A stretch of DNA of 64,000 bases from UBA1952 sp965246765 (GCA_965246765.1 CBDFFJ010000004.1:434001-498000), one strand, 5' to 3'; shown: positions 34,977-44,854, counted from the stretch's first letter. Made by a program: numbers and translations. Notes: generated by a model not told the origin, from the sequence alone.

Positions 34977-36422
34977 TTATTTAACCTGCCACCAAACTTT
35001 CGCGTTCACGCTATTCCCATTCGTGGCAGCTGCGGCAGTGCCATAGCTGGTCGCATTCAGTGCCTGCTCCTCCGATGGATAGGGCAGCCGCACAGGAATA
35101 GCGCCGTTGTTCAGGCTCGCCGCAATCGGTTTCAGCTTCGGGAAGCCCGTCCTGCGCCACTCTATCCAGCCTTCGTAGCCATTGATGATGCTCGCCATCC
35201 ATTTCTGCGTGATGATTTGCTCCAGCTTGTCTGCGCCGACTGCGCCATAGGCTGCGGGGCCTGTCGTTAGGTAAGTAGCCGGCATAGTTGCGCCCCAGTA
35301 AGTCATAGCGGCCTGCACACCACTTTCATAAAGCGCCTTGTCATCGGCACTGATGTAGCCCTTCTTAGCAGCCTCTGCAAGCAGGAAAGACGTTTCCCAA
35401 TTCGTCATGAAGTTTGCTTTCAGCCTGCTCGTCTGCTCCCGGAAAATAGTCCCCGACAGCGAATAATTTGCGACCGTAATAGATGTCTTTGAAGCATCCT
35501 GCCCGTTCAGCAATCCTTTATACATCGTAGGGTCAGCGGCAGTAGGACGGAAGTAGATATTCAGGCGCGGGTCTGCGTAGCTTTTCAAAAGCTCTTCTGC
35601 GGTTTGCGAGAGAATGAACAAATTGTAATCGCCTACCCGAAGCGTTGCAAAACGAAAGTTGTTGGGCGGGCCATCGGTAAAAGAAAATGCAGCGTTTTCA
35701 GTGCTTGTCTTGATATAATTCCCTTCAGTGTAAATCGCCTGAAGTTTGGCCCCGACAGCAACTTTATCGGAGCTGCGCATGAGGTACTTGATGCGTAGCG
35801 AATTGGCAAACTTCTGCCAAGAGGCAAGATTGCCATTGTAGAGAATATCACCTTTCAACGCTTGCGGGCCGGTGTACGCTTTAATTGCCGCGATACCTTT
35901 TTCCAGATTGTCCAGAATGCCACCAGCAGCATTGTAGATGTCTTCTTGCTTGTCGTAAGCAGGCGTCGTATTACCGCTCTTGCCTTGCAGTGCAGTGAAA
36001 TAAGGAACGTCACCATACAGGTCGGTAAGAATACCGGCCATGTATGCTTTCATGATAAGCGCCGGGCCTTCATACACTTTGTAAACGGCATTGGCCCGCG
36101 CAGTGGCAAGCAGGCTTTCATTGTCGCGGAGATTGCTGTACAGGTATGACCAGGGCTTGCCGCCGTATTGCGGGGAGTTCAAATCGTGTCTGTCCCAAAG
36201 GTTGAAGTCCACCATCGTGAAGTACTGCCCGAGCGGATTGCCCGCGGTGAAACCTTCGTAGCTGTTGTTCTCGCCAAAGTCGTACTGTACCTGACGGAGC
36301 AGCAGGTCAGGATTGGCGGAGATGGGCGCATTCGGGTTGGAATTGATTTCCTGAAACTTCTTGGTGCAGGAAGCAAAAAGCAGGAGTGCCGCAAGGGCTA
36401 TGAGGAGTCTGTTCTGTTGCAT
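34977..36422 (-). CDS. SusD/RagB-family nutrient-binding outer-membrane lipoprotein
   Basis: The 481-residue lipoprotein has a signal ending FASC (Cys19). FQEINSNPNAP is the usual SusD-like N-terminus, followed by a TPR-helix body (DLYGDVPYF, WQKFANSLRIKYLMR) and the C-terminal IITQKWMASIINGYEGWIE-type block that marks the SusD-like_2 group. It caps the SusC channel encoded 19 bp upstream and binds an oligosaccharide or peptide ligand. No enzymes or sensor genes flank the pair, so the substrate is unknown. Confidence 0.92.
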   Translation of the reverse strand: MQQNRLLIALAALLLFASCTKKFQEINSNPNAPISANPDLLLRQVQYDFGENNSYEGFTAGNPLGQYFTMVDFNLWDRHDLNSPQYGGKPWSYLYSNLRDNESLLATARANAVYKVYEGPALIMKAYMAGILTDLYGDVPYFTALQGKSGNTTPAYDKQEDIYNAAGGILDNLEKGIAAIKAYTGPQALKGDILYNGNLASWQKFANSLRIKYLMRSSDKVAVGAKLQAIYTEGNYIKTSTENAAFSFTDGPPNNFRFATLRVGDYNLFILSQTAEELLKSYADPRLNIYFRPTAADPTMYKGLLNGQDASKTSITVANYSLSGTIFREQTSRLKANFMTNWETSFLLAEAAKKGYISADDKALYESGVQAAMTYWGATMPATYLTTGPAAYGAVGADKLEQIITQKWMASIINGYEGWIEWRRTGFPKLKPIAASLNNGAIPVRLPYPSEEQALNATSYGTAAAATNGNSVNAKVWWQVK

Positions 36423-36441
36423 GTTTGATTCGTTGTCAGTT

Positions 36442-39400
36442 TTAGAGATTCAGTCCAAGCTTAAAGCCGAAAGAGCGCGTCGTGGGGTACGACATATCCT
36501 CCACACCGCTTACAAAGCCGCTGCCCTGCGACGCAATTTGCTCCGGGTCAAAATGCTGAATGTGGCTGATGGCAAACAGGTTTCTGCCAATCAGTGAAAG
36601 CTCTATGCCCTTCACCCCTCTAAGGAATGTATGTGCTAGCCGGTCAGTATTAAATGTGTATCCGATGGACACCTGACGCAGCTTCACAAACGAAGCATCA
36701 TACACGCTGTTCTCCTCATGGTTGCGGTCGTAATATTGGCGGTAATAGCTTTCGGCAGTAATTGCTTTTGTGTTGGGCACATAAACAGGAGCCGCAGCGG
36801 TGCCGGTATTCACCACACCGTTCACTACGATGCCGTCCGCAGGCCGGGCCTCTGTTTCTATCAACTGCCCTGCCACCCCTGCAAGAGCCAGCGTTCTGGA
36901 TACCAGAATGCCGCCCTGCCGCCAGTCAAACAGGAAACCCAGCCGCCAGTTTTTGTAGCTGAAGCTATTCGTGAACCCGAGGTTGAAATCCGCATTGTAG
37001 TTGCCCAGCTTCTTCAGCGTATTGTCCACAATGAAGTTTCCGTTCGCATCCACGATAAATTGCCCATCGGCGGTTCTCTTATAACCAGTTCCATATAAGT
37101 CACCGATGCGGCCGCCTTCCTCAACCTGCACATACACGGTCTGGTTAAGGTTGTCGTAAACGCGATTGTATCCGAGCGTAAGCCGCGATACGCCCGCAGG
37201 TAGTCCACTTACGGTCGCTACGAAACGACTGAAATTGAGCGTTGCATCCCAGCGAAAGTTCTTGCTGCGAATGGGCAATGCATTAAGCACAATTTCCAAA
37301 CCCCGGTTGCGCACTTTGCTGCCATTGACTACCTGCTGCGAGTAGCCAGATGTGGCGCTGATAGGCAGTTGCACAATCTGATTTTCTGTGCGGGCATTGT
37401 ACCAGGTTACATCTACGCCCAGCCGGTCGCCAAAAAAACGGACGTCCGCACCAAGCTCTACCGAAGACTTCTTTTCAGGAAGCAGGGCAGAAGCCGCAAT
37501 CGTGCTTTGCTCGCTCAATGCGGGTTGCGAAGCATACGGCGTCTTACTGTTGTAAACGCCAGCCGTCTGGTACGGGTCGGTATCATTGCCTACCTGTGCG
37601 TAAGAGGCACGCGCCTGCACGTATGAAATCACTCGCGGCAGATGCACCACATTGGATAGCACAAAGGAACCTGAGAAGGAAGGATAAAAGAAGCTCGTAT
37701 GGTCGGCGGAAACAGGCGTTGCCAGTGCGCTTGACCAATCATTCCGGCCAGTGACGTCTAAGAACAAAAAGTTGCGATAGCCAAGCTTGGCAAGGCCGTA
37801 AATACTGTTGATGCGCTTGTTGCCGATGTACTCATACTTCTCTAAGGGCGTCGCCGCATTGTTGAGTGAGAATACGCCGGGCTGCGCCAGATTCAGGGCT
37901 TGCACTTGAAGGAAAGATGCGTGCTGGTCTAAGCGATTCGCGCCTGCGGAAAGGTCAATGGAGAAGTCACCGAACTTATCTGCGTAATCCAGCAGCACGT
38001 CGCTGTTGATTTCTTTGTAATAGACACCTTGCTCCGCATACGCACCATTCACAAAGCGGTTAGTGCTAAAATTGCGTTTGAATGCACGCGTTTCTTGTGA
38101 GTAGTCAATACCTGAGCGAACTGCCAGGCTAAGCTTCGGCGTGAAATTGTATTGCGCACGAACGTTCCCGAAAATCCGGTTGCGGTTCAGCGAATTGGTA
38201 TTCTCCAGCAGCGTGAGATACGGATTATCAAAGTAGGTCGTATTGAAGGAGTACTGCTGAATACCATTAAGGCCAGGCTGCCAGATGTTCTTCATCGGCT
38301 CGTAATCCAGTGAGCGCGCGCCCCAGGCAACAAGCGCATAGTTGGTGTTCTCCGAACCGTAGCCATTGGAAGGGCGGTTGTCGGAAGTCGTATTTACATA
38401 GTTGGCCGAAGCGGTTACCTGAAGCCTGCTGACCGGCGTAAAAATGAAGTGCGCAGCGGCAGTTTTACGATTGAGGTTGACGCCGGGGATGTACGATTTG
38501 CTCCGCATGTCCGTATAGGCAAGGCGATAGCTGCCCAAATCGCCGGTGGATGAAATCGCAAGATTGTTTACGGCGGTAATGCCGGTGCGGTAGAAATCTT
38601 TGAGGTTATCCGGGTGCGAGTTAAACGGGGTCGGCGTAATTGGATTGTTCCCGCGCACAGCCACATCTCCGCCGCGCACTGTTGTTCCGTCGGGCAATTG
38701 CACCGGGCTGTCGTATTGCTTTACAAGAATGCCCTGGTCAAGCGCGGGGCCATAGCTGTAGCTGATGTTGTCGTTGATGCCGCCTCCCAGACCGTCTTTG
38801 TATTCAAATTTCCCCGAGTTGCCCTGACCGTATTTGTTTTGAAATTTAGGCAGCTTGAATGGGCCATCCACCGTCGTTGTTGAGTTGAAAGAAATGCCTA
38901 GACCTTTCGAGCTACGACCGTCCTTTGTAGTAATCACCACAACACCGTTGGAAGCCCGCGTGCCATACAGCGCAGCTGCGCTTGGGCCTTTCAAAACAGT
39001 TACCGACTGTACATCGTCGGGATTCACTTCAGCCGCGCCATTCCCAAAGTCAACGCCCTGAAACCCAGCCGCAGCCTCACTGTGTACATTGAATGGCGTG
39101 TTGTTGTTGATGGGAACGCCATCCACCACAAACAACGGATTGTTGTTGGTAAATGAAGACTCACCGCGAATGGTGATTTTAGATGTAGAGCCGACGCCGG
39201 TCGGGCCGGGGGTGACAGTTACACCGGCGACTTTGCCCGAGATATTATCCAGAAAATTCACGCTCTTCACCTCGCTCAGGTCGCGGCTGTCCAGCTTCTG
39301 CACGGAATAGCCGAGGTCGCGCTTTTCGCGCTTGATGCCGAGTGCGGTAACGACCACCTCATCCAGTCCGCGTGACGAAGCGGCGAGGCTGATGTTCAGA

Positions 39401-39666
39401 TTCTCATCTACGCTAACTTCCGCAGTAGCCGTTTCATAGCCGACGATGGTGAATACAAGCGTCGCTTTTTCATCACTCACAGTGATACTGTAGTGACCGT
39501 CTTTATCGGACGTACTGGTGTTTTGCGTGCCACGTTCTAAAATGTTTACGCCCGGCAGTGGCTTGCCATTGGCCTTGTCTGAGATGAGCCCTGAAATGAG
39601 CGTGGATTGCGCACCTGCGCAAAGGCTGAGCAGCAGCAGTAAGACTGTTGTATAAATTTTGGACAT
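36442..39666 (-). CDS. SusC/RagA-family TonB-linked outer-membrane transporter
   Basis: The protein has 1074 residues from the ATG at 39666 (MSKIYTTV); the frame is open to 39684. A signal peptide ending CAGAQ is followed by a carboxypeptidase-regulatory-like beta-sandwich (about 25-100, LISGLISDKANGKPLPGVNI), then the plug with DEVVVTALGIKREKRDLGYS, VTVLKGPSAAALYG and the SusC phrase GVVVITTKDG. A 22-strand barrel follows, ending SFGFKLGLNL with a terminal hydrophobic residue. It imports a ligand with SusD, powered by TonB. No FecR/ECF regulator pair is in the window. Confidence 0.95.
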   Translation of the reverse strand: MSKIYTTVLLLLLSLCAGAQSTLISGLISDKANGKPLPGVNILERGTQNTSTSDKDGHYSITVSDEKATLVFTIVGYETATAEVSVDENLNISLAASSRGLDEVVVTALGIKREKRDLGYSVQKLDSRDLSEVKSVNFLDNISGKVAGVTVTPGPTGVGSTSKITIRGESSFTNNNPLFVVDGVPINNNTPFNVHSEAAAGFQGVDFGNGAAEVNPDDVQSVTVLKGPSAAALYGTRASNGVVVITTKDGRSSKGLGISFNSTTTVDGPFKLPKFQNKYGQGNSGKFEYKDGLGGGINDNISYSYGPALDQGILVKQYDSPVQLPDGTTVRGGDVAVRGNNPITPTPFNSHPDNLKDFYRTGITAVNNLAISSTGDLGSYRLAYTDMRSKSYIPGVNLNRKTAAAHFIFTPVSRLQVTASANYVNTTSDNRPSNGYGSENTNYALVAWGARSLDYEPMKNIWQPGLNGIQQYSFNTTYFDNPYLTLLENTNSLNRNRIFGNVRAQYNFTPKLSLAVRSGIDYSQETRAFKRNFSTNRFVNGAYAEQGVYYKEINSDVLLDYADKFGDFSIDLSAGANRLDQHASFLQVQALNLAQPGVFSLNNAATPLEKYEYIGNKRINSIYGLAKLGYRNFLFLDVTGRNDWSSALATPVSADHTSFFYPSFSGSFVLSNVVHLPRVISYVQARASYAQVGNDTDPYQTAGVYNSKTPYASQPALSEQSTIAASALLPEKKSSVELGADVRFFGDRLGVDVTWYNARTENQIVQLPISATSGYSQQVVNGSKVRNRGLEIVLNALPIRSKNFRWDATLNFSRFVATVSGLPAGVSRLTLGYNRVYDNLNQTVYVQVEEGGRIGDLYGTGYKRTADGQFIVDANGNFIVDNTLKKLGNYNADFNLGFTNSFSYKNWRLGFLFDWRQGGILVSRTLALAGVAGQLIETEARPADGIVVNGVVNTGTAAAPVYVPNTKAITAESYYRQYYDRNHEENSVYDASFVKLRQVSIGYTFNTDRLAHTFLRGVKGIELSLIGRNLFAISHIQHFDPEQIASQGSGFVSGVEDMSYPTTRSFGFKLGLNL

Positions 39667-39754
39667 AAATGTTCTGGAAAGCAACGTTTGTGATGAGGAA
39701 AGTACAGCTTGCCTTAAGCCCGCGCGGGTTACAAGTCTGTTGGTAAGGCGTGAA

Positions 39755-40447
39755 CTATGCCTTTACCGGCGGGCCTCTGCGGGCTTCCTGCGGGAATGCC
39801 GGTGCGAGATGCAACGCATTTTCTGCCCAGTCAAAGGAATGCCACGATGTGAGACCCGCGACGATATTTCGCGCAACCGGTGTGTGCGCACCAGCCGTAT
39901 GCAGCCACTCGTCAAATGCCGCGCCATCGTCAATGTCGCGGAGCGGCGCAAGCGTGTGATGGGCAAGATGAAGGTCACAACAGTAGGCAGACAAATCGGT
40001 CCCTACATTCTCTGTCTGCCACCTCACCTGAAGAAATGCAGCCCTGTCCCACCCGGCGCGTGACATGCCTATCGCATACACGCCACCATCTTCAGACGGG
40101 CCGGTGACGAGTGTGCAGTTTTGCAGCGCCTTATCAATGCGTCGCAGGATGCCGGGCGTGATGCCCGGCGTGTCCGTGCCTATTGCGATAACGCGGGAAA
40201 AGCCTTTAGCAAAGACGCCCTCAATCGCATTGGCAAAGCGTTCGCCGAAATTGGCTCCTTGCTGCGTGCCTGAATATTTGCGGATTACGGTCAGGCCAGA
40301 AAACTGCGCAGCTTGCTCGGTGTGCGCAATCAGTTGCTTTGCAATGCGGGCATCCTGCCGGTAGCCCCGGCCGTATCGCTTGCCTGCCGCCTCTTCCCGC
40401 GCTGTGCGCGAAAAAATGAGGATAGCTGTTTCTGTAGCTTGCGGCAA
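39755..40447 (-). CDS. DUF2064-like glycosyltransferase, divergent copy
   Basis: The 230-residue protein has AILIFSRTAREE in place of the usual FARxPxxGxxKTRLA, then AIGTDTPGIT and GPSEDGGVYAIG, matching the metal-site and GPxxDGGxY blocks of the DUF2064 (TIGR04282) family. The P-loop-like KTRLA is not preserved, and a ~40-residue C-terminal extension is present. It is divergent from arsS (272 bp between, no ORF or clear promoter seen). It is probably the second glycosyltransferase of this type in the arsenosugar set. Confidence 0.78.
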   Translation of the reverse strand: MPQATETAILIFSRTAREEAAGKRYGRGYRQDARIAKQLIAHTEQAAQFSGLTVIRKYSGTQQGANFGERFANAIEGVFAKGFSRVIAIGTDTPGITPGILRRIDKALQNCTLVTGPSEDGGVYAIGMSRAGWDRAAFLQVRWQTENVGTDLSAYCCDLHLAHHTLAPLRDIDDGAAFDEWLHTAGAHTPVARNIVAGLTSWHSFDWAENALHLAPAFPQEARRGPPVKA

Positions 40448-40719
40448 GCGAAGGGAATTAGCGGTTGAAGATAACAGTTACGTTAGCAGTCGCAAGCCGG
40501 TTTGTGTGTTTGTTGAACTTTTATCGCCATTCGCACCTTATCTGTGAAATTCGTCGGCTACGATTCCAATTAGCTACCGAATTGCAATCTTTATTCTATA
40601 CATGCTCGTAAATTCATTGTTCTCCTTAGGTTAGCTTCAAAACTTTAAGCGTTGTTGCCTTTTTGACGGGCAACTTCGCAGTAATTAATCGTCCGCATGC
40701 TTGGACAACGCTTCGTATA

Positions 40720-41775
40720 ATGGCAACAAAATCCCTCAAAGCACAAGGCAGCATTTTAGCCGACAGCCACCACCAGCTTGAAGTAATAGAGCATGGCGCG
40801 GACGGGCATTTTATGCCAGTGCCTTTTCAGGAAAAGCTGGAGAACATAGGCCTCTACCCGCTGCGGCCAACCGCTATTTCCATCTTCCAGATAAACGTTG
40901 GCAAGATGTGCAACCAGGTATGCAAGCACTGCCACGTGGACGCCGGGCCTGACCGCAAGGAAATCATGACGCGCGAGACGATGCAGCAGTGCTTGGACGT
41001 ACTTGATGCTTACCCGAACCTGAAAACGGTTGACCTCACCGGCGGTGCGCCGGAAATGAACCCGGACTTCCGCTGGTTTGTGGAGCATATCTCGGCGCGT
41101 GGCGTACACATCATCGTGCGCTGCAACCTCACAATTATCCGCGCTAACAAAAAGTATTACGACCTGCCGCAGTTCTTTAAGCAGCATGGCGTGGAAGTTG
41201 TCTCTTCACTACCCTTTTATACTGCTGACCGCACGGATAGACAGCGTGGTGATGGCGTTTTTGAGGACAGCATTAAGGCGTTGCAGATGTTGAATGAAGT
41301 CGGTTACGGCATAGAAGGCACGGGACTAAAGCTGAATCTTGTGTTCAATCCCGCAGGCGCATTCCTACCGCCGTCGCAGGAAGCATTAGAACGTGAATTC
41401 AAGACAGCGCTGCTGAAAGACTTTGGTATCACGTTCAACGATCTTTACGCCATTACCAACCTGCCTATCTCACGCTATTTGCAATACCTGCTGGAGAGCG
41501 GCAATTATGAGAAGTACATGAGCAAACTCATCGCGGCCTTCAATCCTACGGCTGCGGCGGGCGTGATGTGTCGCAGCACGATAAGCATTGGATGGGATGG
41601 CTTTCTCTACGACTGCGACTTTAACCAGATGCTGGATTTGAAGGTTACGGCACGCGGCCAGCACATTTCTCAGTTTGACTTAGAAGCGTTGGAGGCGCGT
41701 GACATCATCGTAGCGCAGCACTGTTACGGCTGCACTGCGGGTGCAGGCAGCAGTTGCGGTGGACAGACGGCGTAG
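40720..41775 (+). CDS. arsS: Arsenosugar biosynthesis radical SAM protein ArsS
   Basis: The protein has 351 residues from the ATG at 40720 (MATKSLKAQG); the earlier ATG at 40663 lies in an unlikely leader. The radical SAM cluster motif is CNQVCKHCHVDAG (about 65-77), with TGGAPEMNP for AdoMet contact. The C-terminus has the Cys-rich CYGCTAGAGSSCGG that marks the ArsS/TIGR04167 family; some homologues carry selenocysteine here, this one has Cys. Known ArsS enzymes join a 5'-deoxyadenosyl group to dimethylated arsenic, the first committed step to arsenosugars. ArsM, which makes the methylated substrate, is not in this window. Confidence 0.92.
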   Translation: MATKSLKAQGSILADSHHQLEVIEHGADGHFMPVPFQEKLENIGLYPLRPTAISIFQINVGKMCNQVCKHCHVDAGPDRKEIMTRETMQQCLDVLDAYPNLKTVDLTGGAPEMNPDFRWFVEHISARGVHIIVRCNLTIIRANKKYYDLPQFFKQHGVEVVSSLPFYTADRTDRQRGDGVFEDSIKALQMLNEVGYGIEGTGLKLNLVFNPAGAFLPPSQEALEREFKTALLKDFGITFNDLYAITNLPISRYLQYLLESGNYEKYMSKLIAAFNPTAAAGVMCRSTISIGWDGFLYDCDFNQMLDLKVTARGQHISQFDLEALEARDIIVAQHCYGCTAGAGSSCGGQTA

Positions 41776-41783
41776 CGAATAAG

Positions 41784-42836
41784 TTATTTCACTTTACTCA
41801 GCCCAAGTAGCTTCACCATCCAATCAGGCAGTGGCTTTTCAATGCCACGTTTTTTGAGGTTTAGATAGATGCCCCACTTCTTCATCACGGGTACCTTGTG
41901 CGTTTCTACCAGCTCTATAAGTGTACCGTCCGCGTCTTCCAGGTAGCAAAAGCGACCGGCAGCTCCTTCCATTGGAAACGATTCTTTGCTGTCCACGGTA
42001 AATGGAAAGCCTGCTTCGGCAGCAACTGCCTTCAGCCCATCCATCTGCAATACGTCAAAGCACAGATGAATAAAGCCGGGGTCTCCCCAAAAGCGGTCGC
42101 CGTAAATCTTTTGGGGCAGGCGGTCTAAGCATTGCACCAGCTCTATCTGCACTGAGCCAAGCAGCTTGCCGAATGCTCCGCGGCCATCCGGCTTTTTTTG
42201 CAGGATAACGCGTCGGCACTGCGTTTTGGCACTATCTGGATTATCGTTCCAACTCCCCGTAACATCGCTGATTATCTCACTAATGCCAAGGACGTCGCGG
42301 TAGAGCAGCAGCGCTGTATTTATATCGCTCACCCCGATTACTGCCCCAAGCACCCCAGCCACCGGCCCCTGCAGGCCATTAAAGCGTTCGTTGTATTGGC
42401 TGATGAGAAAGGTATTACCGTATGCGTCCGTCAGCCAGCACTGTGGTAGTCCGTGCGCCGACAGCTGTACGGGAGAGAGACTGATGCCGTCCTTCTTGGT
42501 TAGATAGGCGTGGGCGGCAACTATATCGTCGCATTTCAGGATGCCGGCATAGATGCCGAGGTCGCCATAGACCGCACAGGCAATAGGGCCGGCTGGCTGC
42601 CGGTTCAGGAACTGCCAGATTTCGAAGCCACCGCCGCCCTGCATGTTGAGCGTGAGCAATGCCCGCCTGCGAAATATATCACCACCGGTGTAGCGCGTCA
42701 TCAATGCGGCATCAGAAGTATCGTCAAAGACAAGGGCGTTCATGCCAAATAAGTCTTTATAAAGCCGCGCCGCGCTATCAGCGTCGGCAACGCCAATGCC
42801 GATTTGCTGGATGCCGGTAATGAAGGATTGGGACAT
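41784..42836 (-). CDS. Tandem VOC (glyoxalase/dioxygenase fold) protein
   Basis: The protein has 350 residues from the ATG at 42836 (MSQSFITGIQQ). Two VOC modules are visible: the first about 8-140 (QIGIGVADADSAARLY, TDAYGNTFL), the second about 160-315 (AVIGVSDINTALLLYRDVL, FIHLCFDV, CYLEDADGTLIELVE). The second has the H...E spacing of a metal site (HLCFDV and IELVE). It ends 8 bp from the arsS stop in convergent orientation. Its substrate is unknown. VOC proteins in arsenic loci include C-As lyases, but that identity is not claimed here. Confidence 0.82.
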   Translation of the reverse strand: MSQSFITGIQQIGIGVADADSAARLYKDLFGMNALVFDDTSDAALMTRYTGGDIFRRRALLTLNMQGGGGFEIWQFLNRQPAGPIACAVYGDLGIYAGILKCDDIVAAHAYLTKKDGISLSPVQLSAHGLPQCWLTDAYGNTFLISQYNERFNGLQGPVAGVLGAVIGVSDINTALLLYRDVLGISEIISDVTGSWNDNPDSAKTQCRRVILQKKPDGRGAFGKLLGSVQIELVQCLDRLPQKIYGDRFWGDPGFIHLCFDVLQMDGLKAVAAEAGFPFTVDSKESFPMEGAAGRFCYLEDADGTLIELVETHKVPVMKKWGIYLNLKKRGIEKPLPDWMVKLLGLSKVK

Positions 42837-42929
42837 AGGAAACTGCTGTAAAAATATACGCAAACGACGCGCGTACCGGTTTTATTCAGCCGCTGCCCGG
42901 TGGCAACCTGAAGCAATTACTATTTGGTG

Positions 42930-43568
42930 CTACTCAGATTGCAGTCTCCACACACCTGTTGCAAGCCCTGCGCCCAAAATCGGGGCGGCAATGTAGAGCC
43001 AAAGCGCCGCAAGATGCCCGCTGATAACCGCAGGTGCAATGCTCCTGGCAGGATTCATGGAGGCCTCACAAATCGGCCCGGCAAACATTGCTTCCAAAAG
43101 CACGGTTGCACCAATGGCGATGCCCGCCATCAGGCCCACTTCTTTTGAGCCTTGCGAGGTAAACAGAATTACCAGCATCAGGAAGAAGGTCAGCACGATT
43201 TCCAGAATGAATGATTGCATCTGCGTACCGGCAGGCAGCGTAGTGCCTAATGTCTCATTCGTAGGAAAGAGGAATTTCAATAGTAGTGAGGCAAAGAAAG
43301 CGCCTGCAAGCTGCGCGGTAATGTAGGCGGGAACTTCCTTCCACTTAAAGAGCTTCGCCAGCGAAAAGGCTATCGTGACAGCCGGGTTAAAGTGTGCTCC
43401 ACTGATGCGGCCGAAGGTGTAAATCATGGCGGTTACAATCAGCCCGAAGGTTGCTGCAACTCCCGCATGGCCGATTACGCCCCCACTCTGCTGATTGACG
43501 ATGATTGCACCTGTGCCGCAGAATACAAGCGCGAAGGTGCCGATGGCTTCGGCTAAGTATCGCTTCAT
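42930..43568 (-). CDS. MIP-family channel, probable arsenite/metalloid channel
   Basis: The 212-residue, six-helix aquaporin-fold protein has both NPA boxes, HFNPAVTI (about 61-68) and MNPARSIAP (about 166-174). The length fits aquaporin or AqpS-like members. It overlaps the stop of arsC by 4 bp and is last in the arsR-DUF6428-arsC-MIP operon. In such operons the channel lets As(III) made by ArsC leave the cell down its gradient, replacing the ArsB or Acr3 pump, neither of which is present here. Confidence 0.88.
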   Translation of the reverse strand: MKRYLAEAIGTFALVFCGTGAIIVNQQSGGVIGHAGVAATFGLIVTAMIYTFGRISGAHFNPAVTIAFSLAKLFKWKEVPAYITAQLAGAFFASLLLKFLFPTNETLGTTLPAGTQMQSFILEIVLTFFLMLVILFTSQGSKEVGLMAGIAIGATVLLEAMFAGPICEASMNPARSIAPAVISGHLAALWLYIAAPILGAGLATGVWRLQSE

Positions 43569-43980
43569 AGGTTTTGCGCTACAAAGTCGCAGCTGTAAGC
43601 CTTTATCATCTCCCGCACATCGCGGAATGTCCCTGCTACCTCTTCTTCACTGCCGGTGGCCTTTGCCGGGTCGGGAAAATTCTGGTGAAACTTCTTCGCC
43701 GTTGACAGAAAGAACGGACATTGCTCTTTGGCATTGTCGCAGACGGTGATTACAAAATCAAAAGGAATGTCGCAGTATTCCTCCAGGTTGTTGCTCGTAT
43801 GGCCGCTAATGTCAATGCCGTCTTCGGCCATGTAGCAATGGCTTTTGGATTCACGCCATGCGTCTCAACGCCTGCGCTGTACACCTCAGCTTTATCTCCT
43901 GCAAAGTGCCGTAGGTACCCTTCAGCAATTTGGCTGCGGCAGCTATTGCCGGTGCAAAGGACCAAGATTTTCTTCTTCAT
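43565..43980 (-). pseudogene. arsC: Thioredoxin-type arsenate reductase ArsC, split by a frameshift
   Basis: Two overlapping frames together give one low-molecular-weight-phosphatase-type ArsC. The first frame (43980 to about 43822) has the P-loop CTGNSCRS with the nucleophilic Cys10 and reads to GVNPKAIAT. The second (43831 to 43565) starts MAEDGIDISGHTS and carries the two resolving cysteines in VCDNAKEQC. At the junction a single missing base (after ...GCTAC, before ATGGCC) puts the halves out of frame. All catalytic cysteines are intact. It may be a recent inactivating deletion, a sequencing error, or two chains made separately, since the second half has its own ATG. The MIP gene overlaps its end by 4 bp. 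Confidence 0.85.
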
Positions 43981-43992
43981 AAAAAAACAGCT

Positions 43993-44472
43993 TTAGCAGC
44001 TGCCGCCTGGCGTACAGCAGGCGGACGCCGAGGATTGAGTGGTTTGCAACTCTAAAAGAGAAACCTTTTGCTTTTGCGGCAGATTGCCGCAGGCATCGCT
44101 GGCAAGACAAGCCGTATGCTTTGGCGTAAGCTCAAAATCTGTCCCATTGAAGGCAAGGCCAAATTTACCAATGGTGCCTTGTTGGTATTCTACCTCTATC
44201 TCCATGTCATCGCTGCCGAGGATTTTGCGCGACAGGTCAAGAATGCGCAGGAACTTTTGCGGGGCGAGCTTGTGGTCGTAGTCGCCTGCTTCCCATAGTT
44301 GGAAATTTGCGACTTTTTCCATGCGTTCTGTGCCGCCGCAGTCTATGAAGTGCTTACTTATAAGGCCAACTTCGGTTACATGAAAGTGGGATGGAAGGAA
44401 GGTGCCATCAGGTAGCTTGAAATTGATAGCGGACAGGCTGGCGAGGTGCTTTTTGAGCGTTGATACCTTCAT
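43993..44472 (-). CDS. DUF6428 family protein of arsenic operons
   Basis: The 159-residue protein starts MKVSTLKKHLASLSAINFKLPDG, then HFHVTEVGLISKHFIDCGG, the conserved start of the family found between arsR and arsC in Bacteroidota. The C-terminus is Cys-rich (ACCTPGGSC), a possible trivalent-arsenic site. Biochemistry is not established to my knowledge. It is 12 bp upstream of arsC and 49 bp downstream of arsR, in one operon. Confidence 0.8.
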   Translation of the reverse strand: MKVSTLKKHLASLSAINFKLPDGTFLPSHFHVTEVGLISKHFIDCGGTERMEKVANFQLWEAGDYDHKLAPQKFLRILDLSRKILGSDDMEIEVEYQQGTIGKFGLAFNGTDFELTPKHTACLASDACGNLPQKQKVSLLELQTTQSSASACCTPGGSC

Positions 44473-44521
44473 AGCTTTTGATTGTTTATCGGGTTATTGC
44501 GATGATTGTTTACAAAAAATT

Positions 44522-44851
44522 TTAGCAGCAGGCTTTGCCTGCAACGTCTTTGCTAAAGAAGGCTGCGAGCTGGTCCCGGAACTTGTTCCAGACTTTAGGG
44601 GCAATGCAGTAGCAAACCGCAGTGCCTTCGATGTCGCCTTTTATCAGTCCTGCGTTCTTTAGCTCTTTCAGGTGCTGCGAGATGGTTGCCTGCGCCAGAC
44701 CAATTTCTTCCACGATTTCTCCACAGATACAGGCGTTCTTCTTCGCAAGGAATTCCAGTACAGCAATTCGGGCCGGATGTGCCAACGCCTTCGCAATAGC
44801 TGCCATCTCATTTTGGCCATTGGTAAACAAATCAGATTTTGTCAGTCCCAT
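44522..44851 (-). CDS. arsR: ArsR/SmtB-family arsenic-responsive repressor
   Basis: The 109-residue winged-helix protein has IAKALAHPARIAVLEFL as its first helices, CICGEIVEEIGLAQATISQHLKEL covering the CxC metal-sensing site (Cys41, Cys43) and recognition helix, and EGTAVCYC in the wing. Extra cysteines at the very end (GKACC) could add an As(III) ligand. It is the first gene of the arsenic operon. A palindrome at 44855-44870, directly upstream of the ATG, is its likely operator, so it should repress itself and the downstream genes until As(III) binds. Confidence 0.92.
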   Translation of the reverse strand: MGLTKSDLFTNGQNEMAAIAKALAHPARIAVLEFLAKKNACICGEIVEEIGLAQATISQHLKELKNAGLIKGDIEGTAVCYCIAPKVWNKFRDQLAAFFSKDVAGKACC

Positions 44852-44854
44852 TTC

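Noticed and set aside
43750..43980. Programmed frameshift in arsC
   Set aside because: No slippery heptamer or downstream pseudoknot was seen at the junction. A simple base loss explains the data better.
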